59,081 bases of DNA from an uncultured Cytophagaceae bacterium (GCA_903898715.1 CAIUGL010000085.1:1-59081); one strand, 5' to 3'. Numbered from the stretch's first letter, positions 35,398 to 45,021 are shown. Numbers and translations are program-made. Notes: a model not told the origin generated them from the sequence alone.

Positions 35398-36036
35398 ATG
35401 CATAATTTAACTATTTCACAAGAAGTCGCGCATCATTTATTACGTATTCAAGCGATTCAGTTACGACCAGACAATCCATTTACCTGGGCATCAGGCTGGA
35501 AATCGCCTATTTATTGTGACAATAGAATCTCACTTTCAGATCCTGAGGCGAGAACATACATCAAAAACAGCCTTTCCGCAGCCATTAAAGGCTATTTCAA
35601 GGACGTTGATGTCATTGCTGGAGTTGCGACAGCTGGCATTGCACAAGGTGCTTTAGTGGCAGATTTATTGGATTTACCATTTTGCTATGTTCGTCCAGAG
35701 CCAAAAAAGCACGGGATGGGAAATCAAATTGAAGGAAGCATCCAGCCAGGTCAAAAGGCCGTATTAATCGAAGATTTAATTTCTACCGGCGGAAGTTCCC
35801 TAAAAGCTGCTGATGCTTTGCGCGCTGAAGGTGTCGAAGTTTTAGGCATGGTGGCCATATTCACCTACGGTTTTGAAATTGCTTCTGAAAATTTCAAAAA
35901 TGCGGGTGTCCCATTTTATACGCTCAGCAACTACGATGTGCTCGTGGAAGAAGCGGTTAAATTAGACTATATCTCAGAAACTCAATTGGTCACCCTGCAA
36001 GATTGGCGTGTGAACCCAAGTGAGTGGCGTAAATAA
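35398..36036 (+). CDS. pyrE: orotate phosphoribosyltransferase
   Basis: Converts orotate and PRPP to orotidine monophosphate in pyrimidine synthesis. 212 residues, one PRTase domain: the PRPP loop is VLIEDLISTGGSSLKAAD, and VRPEPKKHGMGNQIEG is the flexible catalytic loop with the conserved lysines. It is a single-gene unit, with dprA convergent 1 base after its stop. No OMP decarboxylase gene is near. Confidence 0.96.
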   Translation: MHNLTISQEVAHHLLRIQAIQLRPDNPFTWASGWKSPIYCDNRISLSDPEARTYIKNSLSAAIKGYFKDVDVIAGVATAGIAQGALVADLLDLPFCYVRPEPKKHGMGNQIEGSIQPGQKAVLIEDLISTGGSSLKAADALRAEGVEVLGMVAIFTYGFEIASENFKNAGVPFYTLSNYDVLVEEAVKLDYISETQLVTLQDWRVNPSEWRK

Positions 36037-36037
36037 G

Positions 36038-37141
36038 CTATTTTACCCGATACATGTAACCAGGTAAGGCTTTCACCAAACCTTGGAACTCCAGATTTAA
36101 TAAGGTAATCGCCAAATCGGTTACCTTTTTTTGTGCCCGCCAGGCAAGTTGATCCAACGAGCATTCCCCCTGCTTAATCAATATAGCCAAGACTTGAGAT
36201 TCAACTTCCGTTAATCGGTTCCATGTTAAAGCTTTTTTTGGCTGCACGCGATCACCTGCTTCTCCCCAATTCATCTGCAAGGCTAATGCTTCCCAACTCG
36301 TATAAATAGTCGCTTTATGTTTTTGAATTAAGGCATTGCAACCTTCTGAAAATATTTTTTCCAAATTTCCAGGAACCGCAAATACCTCTCGATGATAATT
36401 ATTGGCATAATCAGCCGTAATTAAGGCTCCTCCTTTTTCAGCTGCCTCGATGACGACAGTTGCATCTGTCATCCCAGCAATGATTCGATTACGTAATGGG
36501 AAAAAACGCGGATCGGGCTTTTGATGTAAAGGATATTCCGATAATACACCACCGCATTGCACCATTTGATCCAAAAAACGCTTATGCTTAGCCGGATAAA
36601 CATAATTGAATCCACCGGCCAGCACAGCTATATTCTCTAATCCTAAGTCAATGCAATGTTTATGCACTTCAATATCAATTCCATAAGCAAGACCGCTCAC
36701 AAATACGACCGGACAACCGATAGATTGTTCAATGAGCGATTGAGTCATTCGCTTACCATAATCAGTCGCTTTCCGTGTGCCCACAACCGCCAAGCTACGT
36801 TCTTGATTTAAATCAGAATTTCCTTGATAATATAAGACCAATGGCGCATCATAGATATGTTTTAATCGATCTGGATAAACATCATCTAAATAAAAAAGGA
36901 TGGTAATTTGACCTGATTCGCATGCCCGCACAATCGATTCAGCTTCCTGTAAGTAGGTCTTTTGAAATACAGACTCCGCTAAAATGGGACCTATATGGGG
37001 AATTTTTTGCAGCTCAGTGCGTGAAGCTTGAAAAATAGCAGCAGCAGATCCCGCATAAGATACGAGCCTTCGTGCATTGACAACACCGATTTGTGGAATA
37101 CGTGATAGGGCAACTTGATAGAATTTTTCGGAGGATTGCAT
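36038..37141 (-). CDS. dprA: DNA-processing protein DprA
   Basis: Loads RecA on incoming single-stranded DNA during natural transformation. 367 residues: an N-terminal helix-hairpin-helix (IPQIGVVNARRLVSYAG; IPHIGPILAESVF), the Rossmann-like core with AVVGTRKATDYGKRM, VSGLAYGID, AGGFNYVYPAKHKR and SEYPLHQKPDPRFFPLRNRIIAGM, and a C-terminal winged-helix domain. Its presence suggests that the cell can take up or recombine external DNA. Confidence 0.95.
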   Translation of the reverse strand: MQSSEKFYQVALSRIPQIGVVNARRLVSYAGSAAAIFQASRTELQKIPHIGPILAESVFQKTYLQEAESIVRACESGQITILFYLDDVYPDRLKHIYDAPLVLYYQGNSDLNQERSLAVVGTRKATDYGKRMTQSLIEQSIGCPVVFVSGLAYGIDIEVHKHCIDLGLENIAVLAGGFNYVYPAKHKRFLDQMVQCGGVLSEYPLHQKPDPRFFPLRNRIIAGMTDATVVIEAAEKGGALITADYANNYHREVFAVPGNLEKIFSEGCNALIQKHKATIYTSWEALALQMNWGEAGDRVQPKKALTWNRLTEVESQVLAILIKQGECSLDQLAWRAQKKVTDLAITLLNLEFQGLVKALPGYMYRVK

Positions 37142-37172
37142 AGAATAGGATTTCCACGAAACTACGCACCTA

Positions 37173-37496
37173 CTATTCTAATTCCTGAGATAAAACTTGT
37201 AAAAAATCACGAATATCAGTCAACTGATTTATGACAGCCTGATTTGGGTTTTTGACAGCCCCTTTATTGTTTAGTGCTTGTTTAGCTCCTTCAATGGTTA
37301 AGCCTTTGACATCGATCATGTCCACTAATACCTTGATTTTTTCGATATCAACCGGCGTATACTTACGAATTCCAGTGCCTGTACGCTTTGGTAAGAGGTG
37401 TGGAAATTGTGCTTCCCAATACCGCAATTTGGATGTATTGACTTTAAATAGCTTAGCTACTTCAGAAATCGAATAATATTGCTTATCTAAATCCAT
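37173..37496 (-). CDS. MerR family transcriptional regulator
   Basis: 107 residues from ATG 37496; an upstream ATG would add LILLIPR-type residues unlike the family. The winged helix-turn-helix reads YYSISEVAKLFKVNTSKLRYWE, with KRTGTGIRKYTPVDI as the wing, and is followed by a helix that should form the dimer. There is no sensor domain and no metal cysteine, so the signal is unknown. It lies upstream of dprA and diverges from alaS, so either could be its target. Confidence 0.85.
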   Translation of the reverse strand: MDLDKQYYSISEVAKLFKVNTSKLRYWEAQFPHLLPKRTGTGIRKYTPVDIEKIKVLVDMIDVKGLTIEGAKQALNNKGAVKNPNQAVINQLTDIRDFLQVLSQELE

Positions 37497-37603
37497 GCGA
37501 GGAATCAATAAAATCAACAAAAAAACCTAATTTTGCGATTCTTGTCTAAACAAAAATAAACAAGAGGACGCATTAAACCAATCCATTACCAAAATTAGCC
37601 CAA

Positions 37604-40231
37604 ATGACTTCTTCGGAGATCCGCCAACAGTTCTTAGATTTTTTTCAATCTAAAGGCCACTTAATTGTTCCTTCAGCCCCATTGGTAGCTAAGAATGACC
37701 CTACCCTATTATTCAATAATTCAGGTATGGCCCAATTCAAGGATTTTTTCTTGGGTAACGGAACACCTCCTTCGAAACGTATCGCAGACACGCAAAAATG
37801 TCTTCGCGTTTCAGGAAAGCATAACGACCTGGAAGATGTAGGATTCGATACCTACCATCATACCATGTTTGAAATGCTAGGTAATTGGTCGTTTGGTGAT
37901 TATTTTAAACAAGAGGCACTTACGTGGTCATGGGAATTACTGACAGAGGTATTCAAATTACCCAAAGACCGTATCTATGTCTCCGTTTTTGAAGGTGATA
38001 AAAAAGATGGTGTACCTTTCGATCAAGAGGCTTTCGATATCTGGAAAGCGATTGTAGGTGAAGACCGTATCATTTACGGAAATAAAAAAGACAACTTCTG
38101 GGAAATGGGCGAAACAGGCCCATGCGGACCATGCTCAGAAATCCATATTGATTTACGTGATGCAGACGAGGTTGCCAAAGTATCCGGAAAATCCTTAGTC
38201 AACGCAGATCATCCGCAAGTCGTTGAGATTTGGAACAATGTATTCATGCAATTTGAGCGTATGTCGGACGGTTCATTAGTTCCACTACCCAATAAACATG
38301 TAGACACAGGAATGGGTTTTGAACGTCTGTGCATGGCGATTCAAGGCAAGCAATCCAATTACGATACCGACGTTTTTCAAGGAACGATTCAATATCTTGC
38401 TCAAAAAGCAGGCAAGCAATACGGGGATGAAAAATGGGCAGATATTGCACTACGCGTAATTGCTGACCACATTCGTGCCATCGCTTTCTGTATTGCTGAT
38501 GGCCAGTTGCCATCGAATGCCAAAGCTGGCTATGTGATCCGCCGTATATTACGTCGGGCTGTTCGTTACGGCTATACCTATCTAGGCTTCAAAGAGCCAT
38601 TTATGCGCGAATTAGTCCCTTTATTGGCCAAACAATTCACCGGTGTATTTGATGAATTAATTGCCCAAGAAGCATTCGTTGCCAAAGTGATTTACGAAGA
38701 AGAGGTATCTTTCTTGCGTACCTTATCCACAGGTCTAATCCGACTTGATAAATTAATGGAAGACTGCTCCGGCAAAATTCTTTCAGGCGATGACGTGTTC
38801 GAACTAAATGATACCTACGGTTTCCCGATAGATTTAACGGCATTAATTGCGCGTGAAAAAGGCATGGATATTGACGAAGCGGGATTCAACAAGGCTTTAC
38901 AAGAACAAAAAGCACGCTCACGTAAAGATGCAGGGGCAAGTGCGGAAGATTGGATGATTGTTCGGGAAGGAGAAGAAGTTTCATTTGTTGGCTACGATGA
39001 AACCCAAACAAACACGCAGGTTTTAAAATATCAAAAGATTCAAAATAAAGGGGGAGTACAATATAAAGTTGTCCTAGAAACAACTCCATTCTATGCAGAA
39101 TCAGGCGGTCAGGTAGGTGATACAGGAACCTTAACATTCAAACCGTCTGAGATTACTTTACAGGTACTTGACACGAAGAAAGAGAATGACCTGATCGTCC
39201 ACTTTTTAAGTGATGCGCGCATTGAGCAAGTAGCTGGAGATGCAGAGGTGATCGCTCAGATTAATACCCATCGGAGAAGAACGATTACGCAAAACCACAC
39301 AGCAACGCATTTACTACAAGCTGCTTTACAAGAAGTATTAGGTAAACACGTGGCACAAAAAGGATCCCTCGTCAATGAGGCCTTGTTGCGTTTTGACTTC
39401 TCTCATTTTCAAAAAGTCACCGACGAGGAAATTCTACAAATTGAACAAATCGTTAATGCCAAAATTGCCGAGAACATTCCCTTGTTAGAAGAACGCAATG
39501 TACCAATCGCACAAGCGAAAGAAAAAGGAGCCATGGCGTTGTTCGGTGAAAAATATGGCGATTTTGTCCGTGTCATTACCTTTGACAAGAACTATTCGGT
39601 TGAACTTTGTGGAGGTACACACGTGCCATCAACTGGTGAAATCGGTTTATGTAAAATCATTACAGAAACATCTGTTGCGACAGGTGTTCGTCGGATTGAG
39701 GCGATTACGTCCCAACAAGCCTATGCACTTTTAAGCGAGCAAGAGGCTGTAATTGGTGAATTAAATGCTTTATTAAAGGCTCCAAAAGATTTGGTGAAGG
39801 CGGTAGCAAACTTGATTGAACAAGCGAATAGCTTGCAAAAAACGGTTGCCAACTACCAAGCAAAAGAAATCGGAGGTTTAAAAACTGAATTAGCTAAACA
39901 AATTAGTTCAGCTTCAGGAATACCTGCTTTAATCGCTCAGGTAAACGTACCCAATGCTGACGCTTTGAAAAATGTAGCGTTTGATTTGCAAACTGAAGCG
40001 GGAAGTTTATTCTGTTTACTCGTAAGTGAAATAGACGGCAAGGCAAGTTTAGCCTTAGCCATTTCGAAAGATTTAGTAGATTCCAAATCACTAAATGCCG
40101 GCACCATTGTTCGCGAATTAGCGAAAGAAGTACAAGGTGGCGGTGGTGGACAAGCCTTCTTAGCTACAGCTGGAGGACAAAACCCTGCTGGATTAGCTAA
40201 AGTTCTTGAATTAGCGCATAACTATTTATAG
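37604..40231 (+). CDS. alaS: alanyl-tRNA synthetase
   Basis: Charges tRNA-Ala and edits mischarged Ser and Gly. 875 residues: class II core (QQFLDFFQSKGHLIVPSAPLV; TQKCLRVSGKHNDLEDVG; MGFERLCMAIQGK), tRNA recognition helices, the editing domain with HTATHLLQAAL and CGGTHV zinc ligands, and the C-terminal C-Ala domain ending in GGGGGQAFLATAGG. First gene of a tight rightward run with pabB, pabC and a helicase. Confidence 0.98.
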   Translation: MTSSEIRQQFLDFFQSKGHLIVPSAPLVAKNDPTLLFNNSGMAQFKDFFLGNGTPPSKRIADTQKCLRVSGKHNDLEDVGFDTYHHTMFEMLGNWSFGDYFKQEALTWSWELLTEVFKLPKDRIYVSVFEGDKKDGVPFDQEAFDIWKAIVGEDRIIYGNKKDNFWEMGETGPCGPCSEIHIDLRDADEVAKVSGKSLVNADHPQVVEIWNNVFMQFERMSDGSLVPLPNKHVDTGMGFERLCMAIQGKQSNYDTDVFQGTIQYLAQKAGKQYGDEKWADIALRVIADHIRAIAFCIADGQLPSNAKAGYVIRRILRRAVRYGYTYLGFKEPFMRELVPLLAKQFTGVFDELIAQEAFVAKVIYEEEVSFLRTLSTGLIRLDKLMEDCSGKILSGDDVFELNDTYGFPIDLTALIAREKGMDIDEAGFNKALQEQKARSRKDAGASAEDWMIVREGEEVSFVGYDETQTNTQVLKYQKIQNKGGVQYKVVLETTPFYAESGGQVGDTGTLTFKPSEITLQVLDTKKENDLIVHFLSDARIEQVAGDAEVIAQINTHRRRTITQNHTATHLLQAALQEVLGKHVAQKGSLVNEALLRFDFSHFQKVTDEEILQIEQIVNAKIAENIPLLEERNVPIAQAKEKGAMALFGEKYGDFVRVITFDKNYSVELCGGTHVPSTGEIGLCKIITETSVATGVRRIEAITSQQAYALLSEQEAVIGELNALLKAPKDLVKAVANLIEQANSLQKTVANYQAKEIGGLKTELAKQISSASGIPALIAQVNVPNADALKNVAFDLQTEAGSLFCLLVSEIDGKASLALAISKDLVDSKSLNAGTIVRELAKEVQGGGGGQAFLATAGGQNPAGLAKVLELAHNYL

Positions 40232-40232
40232 G

Positions 40233-41207
40233 ATGTTTCCATCCATTCCCCTCGTACCTTTTGCAGAAGTATCTGAACAAATGGATACGTGGGGGATGTT
40301 AGGTATACCCTTCCAATTTTTCATCAGTTATGATGGTACGCAGGCCTGGGCAGGATCCAAGCAAGATGCCGAAAAATTAGGTATACAAATTCAAATCCGA
40401 CAAAAACCAATTGATAGTGGGCAGTCGGTGCATTTAGTAAAATCCCCCATTTCCCTTGAAACCTATCGGCATAAATTTGAATATGTCCAACAGGAACTAA
40501 AAAAGGGAAATTCGTTTTTGGTTAATTTAACGGCTGAAACACCTATTCAAGTAAATGTGCCATTGCAAATCATTTTTGATCAAGCACATGCAGCTTACAA
40601 AATGAAATGTGCAGAGCAATTCATCGTTTTTTCCCCTGAATGCTTTATTCAAATTAAGGATCACAAAATATATAGTTATCCAATGAAGGGGACATCTTCT
40701 GTACGATTAAACCCGTCCCAAGACACCTTATTGGCAGATCAAAAAGAACAAGCGGAACACGCCACGATTGTGGACCTAATCCGTAATGATTTAAGTCGGG
40801 TGGCCTTCCCTATTCAAGTAGATTCCTATAAATACACGGAACAGGTAAAAACGAATGAGGGTGATTTGTGGCAAATGTCATCGCAAATTTCAGGATTTCT
40901 TCTTCCCGAATTGAAGGGAAAAATTGGATCTATTTTGCGTGAATTATTACCTGCAGGCTCCATCACAGGAGCTCCAAAAGCCTCTACTATGCAAATCATC
41001 GCTGAGGCTGAGCAATATGATCGTGGGTATTACACGGGAATCATGGGTGAATTTGATGGCCAAAATGTAGATTCTGGCGTTATGATTCGATTTATTGAAC
41101 ATAAATCGGGCCAACTGATTTTCAAAAGTGGCGGTGGAATTACCGTTTTTTCAGAACTTGAAAAAGAATACAACGAACTCATTCAAAAAGTATATCTCCC
41201 CTTTTAA
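40233..41207 (+). CDS. pabB: aminodeoxychorismate synthase component I
   Basis: Makes aminodeoxychorismate from chorismate for folate. 324 residues, much shorter than the roughly 450 of E. coli because most of the N-terminal lobe is missing. The chorismate-binding core is intact: KKGNSFLVNLT, YPMKGTSS, ATIVDLIRNDLSRVA, PAGSITGAPK and the FKSGGGIT end. It starts 2 bases after alaS. No pabA/trpG glutaminase is in the window. Confidence 0.92.
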   Translation: MFPSIPLVPFAEVSEQMDTWGMLGIPFQFFISYDGTQAWAGSKQDAEKLGIQIQIRQKPIDSGQSVHLVKSPISLETYRHKFEYVQQELKKGNSFLVNLTAETPIQVNVPLQIIFDQAHAAYKMKCAEQFIVFSPECFIQIKDHKIYSYPMKGTSSVRLNPSQDTLLADQKEQAEHATIVDLIRNDLSRVAFPIQVDSYKYTEQVKTNEGDLWQMSSQISGFLLPELKGKIGSILRELLPAGSITGAPKASTMQIIAEAEQYDRGYYTGIMGEFDGQNVDSGVMIRFIEHKSGQLIFKSGGGITVFSELEKEYNELIQKVYLPF

Positions 41208-41208
41208 T

Positions 41209-41808
41209 ATGTTTTCATTTTTAGAAACTATTTGTGTGCAAAATGGTCAGGCCCAACATCTTGACTTCCATCAAATGCGTGTTAACGAAACATTTGATGC
41301 CTTCTTTCCGGATTGGGAACCCTTTGATGTACGGGATGAAATATCAAAAATTGACTTACCGAAAGATGGCATACATCGCTTACGGATTACATATACGGAG
41401 GATCCACAAACTGTGGAACTATTCCCATATGAAGCTAAAGTGATCCAAAAATTCACTTTGGTGGACAGCGGTGAGATCGATTATGGCTTCAAATGGGCAG
41501 AAAGAGGATTTTTTCAGCATATATTGGAGGCACACCCCTCAGCCGATGAAGTAATCTTTCATAAAGATGGAATTATTCAGGATTGTACGATCGCCAATTT
41601 AGCTTTCTTGAAAGATGGTGTTTGGTATACACCTGAAGCTCCGATGCATTGGGGAACGACACGTGCCCGCTTATTAGTTGAGGACCAAGTAGAAGAAACT
41701 GATATTTTAGTTTCTGAATTAGATCAATACGAGCGAATTTGCTTGATTAATGTTTTTCGTCCGCTTTCAATTGAAAACTCCATTGCGCTACCCGGGGCTA
41801 TTGTGTAA
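41209..41808 (+). CDS. pabC: aminodeoxychorismate lyase-like class IV aminotransferase
   Basis: Releases pyruvate and p-aminobenzoate, the step after PabB. 199 residues from ATG 41209, one base after the pabB stop; an earlier in-frame start inside pabB is rejected. The class IV fold is shown by FLETICVQNGQAQHLDFHQ, the probable PLP lysine in GFKWAERG, ADEVIFHKDGIIQDCTIANLA and the TTRARLL phosphate loop. It is shorter than E. coli PabC (269). Position beside pabB supports the call. Confidence 0.85.
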   Translation: MFSFLETICVQNGQAQHLDFHQMRVNETFDAFFPDWEPFDVRDEISKIDLPKDGIHRLRITYTEDPQTVELFPYEAKVIQKFTLVDSGEIDYGFKWAERGFFQHILEAHPSADEVIFHKDGIIQDCTIANLAFLKDGVWYTPEAPMHWGTTRARLLVEDQVEETDILVSELDQYERICLINVFRPLSIENSIALPGAIV

Positions 41809-41817
41809 ATTTACCTT

Positions 41818-43251
41818 ATGAGTATTGCCAAAAGCCCAGCTTTCTTACTAAATCAAAAATTCCCCTTCGAACCTACGCCATCGCAGTCGGCATTATTTTC
41901 GCAATTGGATAAATTTATTGTCAATGAAGATGAGTGGTCGGCATTAACATTTATCATCAAAGGATACGCTGGAACAGGTAAAACCACCGTCATTTCTACC
42001 TTAATTAAGATTTTAGGTACCTTCAGTTATAAAACGCAGCTTTTAGCGCCTACGGGCCGTGCTGCCAAAGTGATGGCTAATTACTCCAAAAAGAAGGCAT
42101 TCACCATCCATAAAAAAATTTACAGACAGGTAAGCAACCCGCATTCGGGAACTTTATCCTTTCAACGCATGCCTAACTACGCCACGAATACCGTGTTCAT
42201 TGTTGATGAGGCATCCATGATTACGGATGATTCTGATTTTGGCCAAAATAGTTTATTGACCGATTTAATCGAATATGTCTTTACTAATCCTGAAAATGGA
42301 CATACTGGCAATAAGCTAATCTTTGTAGGTGATACGGCTCAATTACCTCCTATTGGTAAAATTCTTTCGCCTGCCCTTTCCGCGGATTACATAACGAAAG
42401 AATTTCACATGGAAGTTAAGGAGCATGAACTAACGGATGTCATGCGTCAAGATATTCATTCCGGGATTTTATACAATGCGACTAATTTACGTGGCTTGTT
42501 GGCTCAAAATTCAACTGAAATCAAATTCAATACGGCTTCATTTAAAGATATTTTCCGCATGACGGGGGAAAAAATGGAAGATGGCATGCAGTATGCGTAT
42601 CGGAAATTTGGGAAAGAGGAAACAATCGTTTTAACGCGATCCAATAAGAGTGCGGTTCAATTCAATGAGTTCGTTCGGCGGACCATTTTATATCAAGAAG
42701 ATGAGATTTCATCAGGAGATTTATTGATGATCGTGCGTAATAATTACCATTGGTTGGACGAAGACTCACCAGCTGGTTTTTTGGCCAATGGCGACTTTGT
42801 GGAAATCATGAAAATCAAGCGCGAAGAAGAAATGCATGGGATGCGGTTCTTAACGGTAAGCTTGCGGCTTTGTGATTACGAAGAGCACCCCGAAGTGGAG
42901 GCCAAAATCATGCTTGATACCTTGCATTCATCCGAGTCAGCCTTAAGTAAGGAGGCTAATAAAAAACTGTATGATTCTGTTTGTGAGGATTATGCGCACA
43001 TACAAAAGAAAAAGGAGCGCACGGAGGCAATACGAAAGGACCCGTACTTGAATGCGTTACAAGTTAAATTTGCTTATGCATTGACCACCCATAAATCACA
43101 GGGTGGCCAATGGAAAGCTGTTTTTATCGATCAAGGCTATTTAAAAGAGGAACAAGTGGATGCCGAATATATTCGTTGGCTTTACACTGCCATCACCCGT
43201 GCGACGCATGAGGTGTTTCTTGTCAACTTCCACGCCAATTTTTTCCTATAA
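41818..43251 (+). CDS. RecD-like superfamily 1 DNA helicase
   Basis: 477 residues. Walker A is KGYAGTGKTTVIS; LLAPTGRAAKVM is motif Ia; FIVDEASMI is Walker B; GDTAQLPPIG is motif III; ALTTHKSQGGQWKAVFI and YTAITRATHEVFLV are motifs V and VI. There is no N-terminal RecB-binding or HhH domain, so it is a stand-alone Dda/RecD-type 5'-3' helicase rather than a RecBCD subunit. It ends the alaS run; its stop codon abuts the stop of convergent ald with no gap. Confidence 0.88.
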   Translation: MSIAKSPAFLLNQKFPFEPTPSQSALFSQLDKFIVNEDEWSALTFIIKGYAGTGKTTVISTLIKILGTFSYKTQLLAPTGRAAKVMANYSKKKAFTIHKKIYRQVSNPHSGTLSFQRMPNYATNTVFIVDEASMITDDSDFGQNSLLTDLIEYVFTNPENGHTGNKLIFVGDTAQLPPIGKILSPALSADYITKEFHMEVKEHELTDVMRQDIHSGILYNATNLRGLLAQNSTEIKFNTASFKDIFRMTGEKMEDGMQYAYRKFGKEETIVLTRSNKSAVQFNEFVRRTILYQEDEISSGDLLMIVRNNYHWLDEDSPAGFLANGDFVEIMKIKREEEMHGMRFLTVSLRLCDYEEHPEVEAKIMLDTLHSSESALSKEANKKLYDSVCEDYAHIQKKKERTEAIRKDPYLNALQVKFAYALTTHKSQGGQWKAVFIDQGYLKEEQVDAEYIRWLYTAITRATHEVFLVNFHANFFL

Positions 43252-44337
43252 TTACAACGAGAAAGCCGCCGCTAAACCAGGATGGTATAACTTCCCATCG
43301 TAGATCGTCAAACCTTTATTTAGAGCCTCGTTGGCCGAGCAAGCATCTTGGTAACCTTGATTCGCTAATAAAAGCACGTATGGCAACGTAGCTTGAGTCA
43401 GCGCCATCGTAGACGTTTGCGGCACTGCACCAGGCATATTCGCAACACAATAGTGCTGAATTCCGTCTATTTCATAGACAGGATCTTCGTGGGTAGTTGG
43501 ATGACATGTTTCAATACAACCACCTTGATCCACAGCTACATCTACTAGCACCGTACCTGGTTGCATGCGCTTTAAATCTTCCTTTTTAATGAGGTGTGGC
43601 GCCTTAATTCCATGCAGGAGCACGGCACCCACAAGTAGATCTACGTTAGGCAAATGTTCTTGAATGGCATGCGACGTAGAATATTGGGTATGTACATTGG
43701 CAGGCATGACATCACTCAAATAGCGTAAACGAGCTAGATTAGTATCCATGATGGTGACGTTAGCACCTAAACCAGCAGCCATACGTGCGGCTTGTGTTCC
43801 TACGACCCCACCTCCCAGAATTAACACATTGGCAGGCTTTACTCCAGGCACACCGCCGAGCATTTTTCCTTTTCCACCTTGTGGCTTACCTAAAAAATAG
43901 GCTCCTACTTGGATAGCCATCCGACCAGCTACCTCCGACATCGGAGTTAGTAAAGGCAAAGATCTGTCGGCTAATTCGACGGTTTCGTAAGCGATGCACG
44001 TTGCCTTACTTTCAATCATGGCATGTGTCAGTTCTTTCGAGGCGGCAAAATGAAAGTAGGTAAATAGAATTTGCTTTGGCTTGATGAGGGGATATTCGGA
44101 AGCCAAGGGCTCCTTTACTTTAACAATCATATCCGCGATGGCATACACATCTTGGGGGGTACCTAAAATGTGTGCACCAACAAGCTCATAAGCTGAATCA
44201 CTGAATCCTGAACCCAAACCTGCTTGGGTCTCTAGGTACACTTGGTGGCCTGCGGCAATCAAACTTTGAACACCGGCAGGTGTAAGACCAACGCGCGATT
44301 CTTGTTTTTTAATTTCTTTGGGAACAGCTATAATCAT
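43252..44337 (-). CDS. ald: alanine dehydrogenase
   Basis: NAD-dependent interconversion of alanine with pyruvate and ammonia. 361 residues from ATG 44337 (MIIAVPKEIKKQESRVGLTP). The substrate lysine KVKEPL, the catalytic region YFHFAAS, the NAD fold VLILGGGVVGTQAARMA and the C-terminal VANMPGAVPQTST are all typical. A longer reading frame upstream is rejected because it passes through the promoter. The gene diverges from an Lrp/AsnC regulator, with a palindrome and a hairpin between them. Confidence 0.96.
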   Translation of the reverse strand: MIIAVPKEIKKQESRVGLTPAGVQSLIAAGHQVYLETQAGLGSGFSDSAYELVGAHILGTPQDVYAIADMIVKVKEPLASEYPLIKPKQILFTYFHFAASKELTHAMIESKATCIAYETVELADRSLPLLTPMSEVAGRMAIQVGAYFLGKPQGGKGKMLGGVPGVKPANVLILGGGVVGTQAARMAAGLGANVTIMDTNLARLRYLSDVMPANVHTQYSTSHAIQEHLPNVDLLVGAVLLHGIKAPHLIKKEDLKRMQPGTVLVDVAVDQGGCIETCHPTTHEDPVYEIDGIQHYCVANMPGAVPQTSTMALTQATLPYVLLLANQGYQDACSANEALNKGLTIYDGKLYHPGLAAAFSL

Positions 44338-44352
44338 GATTTGGTTAGGTTT

Positions 44353-44384
44353 AAAAAAGAACAGCCAACGAAAAATTCGCTGGC
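44353..44384 (-). terminator. attenuator-like hairpin in the ald leader
   Basis: On the minus strand GCCAGCGAA pairs with TTCGTTGGC (one G-U pair) around a 3-nt loop, then TGTTC and six T. It lies between the ald promoter and ATG 44337, so it could stop transcription before ald. Confidence 0.5.
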
Positions 44385-44413
44385 CGTTACCTTTGATGAA
44401 GTATAATACATTG

Positions 44414-44421
44414 CAAATATA
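44414..44421 (-). promoter_or_regulatory. -7 box of ald
   Basis: TATATTTG on the minus strand, an exact TAnnTTTG match. Transcription would begin near 44407, about 70 nt before ald. Confidence 0.55.
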
Positions 44422-44427
44422 TACACA

Positions 44428-44454
44428 GCCATAAAATTTATGGCATATGGCCAT
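44428..44454. promoter_or_regulatory. candidate Lrp/AsnC operator
   Basis: GCCATAAAATTTATGGC is a perfect 8-bp inverted repeat (44428-44444), followed at once by ATATGGCCAT, which repeats the ATGGC half-site. It covers the -33 region of ald and lies between ald and the divergent regulator gene, a normal place for the operator of an AsnC-type regulator. Confidence 0.55.
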
Positions 44455-44482
44455 TAAATAAGGAAAATAATAGAAATAATTA

Positions 44483-44490
44483 TAATTTTG
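44483..44490 (+). promoter_or_regulatory. -7 box of the Lrp/AsnC gene
   Basis: TAATTTTG, an exact TAnnTTTG match, 52 nt before ATG 44543. Confidence 0.45.
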
Positions 44491-44542
44491 AAGAAAATAT
44501 TTCCGAAAATAGGTCATTAATTACTTGTAAACCGAAAACTTT

Positions 44543-45016
44543 ATGGCGATTAAATCAAATTTAGATAGCCTAGATCTGCAGATTTTAAAAATTATCCAGG
44601 TGAATAGCCAAAAAACAATCAAGGAAATTGCTGAACAGGTGAATCTATCCCTTAGTCCTACGCATGACCGGTTAAAACGCTTAGAATCGGAAGGCTACAT
44701 TCAAGGCTATGTTGGCATTTTGAATCGCAAAAAATTAAATCTTGGCTTATTGGTGCATTGTCAGGTGACATTAGAAAAACAAAATCGAGATAATTTTTCT
44801 TCGTTCGAAGCTTCTATTAAGGCATTTCCTGAGGTAATTTCGTGTCATTTGGTTTCAGGTAATTTCGACTATTACCTGAAGGTGGTGACAGAAGATGTAG
44901 AAAGTTACAATCGATTCTACCAGGAGCGTTTGGCTGTTTTACCTTCTGTTGCCCACATTTCAAGTTTATTTGTGATGGACGAAATTAAATCAACGACCGC
45001 GCTACCGCTGAATTAA
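44543..45016 (+). CDS. Lrp/AsnC family transcriptional regulator
   Basis: 157 residues. The N-terminal winged helix reads LDLQILKIIQVNSQKTIKEI and then LSLSPTHDRLKRLESEGYI; the C-terminal RAM domain has the ligand-binding loop ISCHLVSGNFDYYLKVV. These regulators sense amino acids. Divergence from ald and the shared palindrome make alanine control of ald the likely role; this is inference. Confidence 0.93.
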   Translation: MAIKSNLDSLDLQILKIIQVNSQKTIKEIAEQVNLSLSPTHDRLKRLESEGYIQGYVGILNRKKLNLGLLVHCQVTLEKQNRDNFSSFEASIKAFPEVISCHLVSGNFDYYLKVVTEDVESYNRFYQERLAVLPSVAHISSLFVMDEIKSTTALPLN

Positions 45017-45021
45017 TTACG

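Noticed and set aside
44338-44517. 60-residue N-terminal extension of alanine dehydrogenase
   Set aside because: It passes through the promoter, operator and hairpin, and the protein from ATG 44337 begins exactly as the family does.
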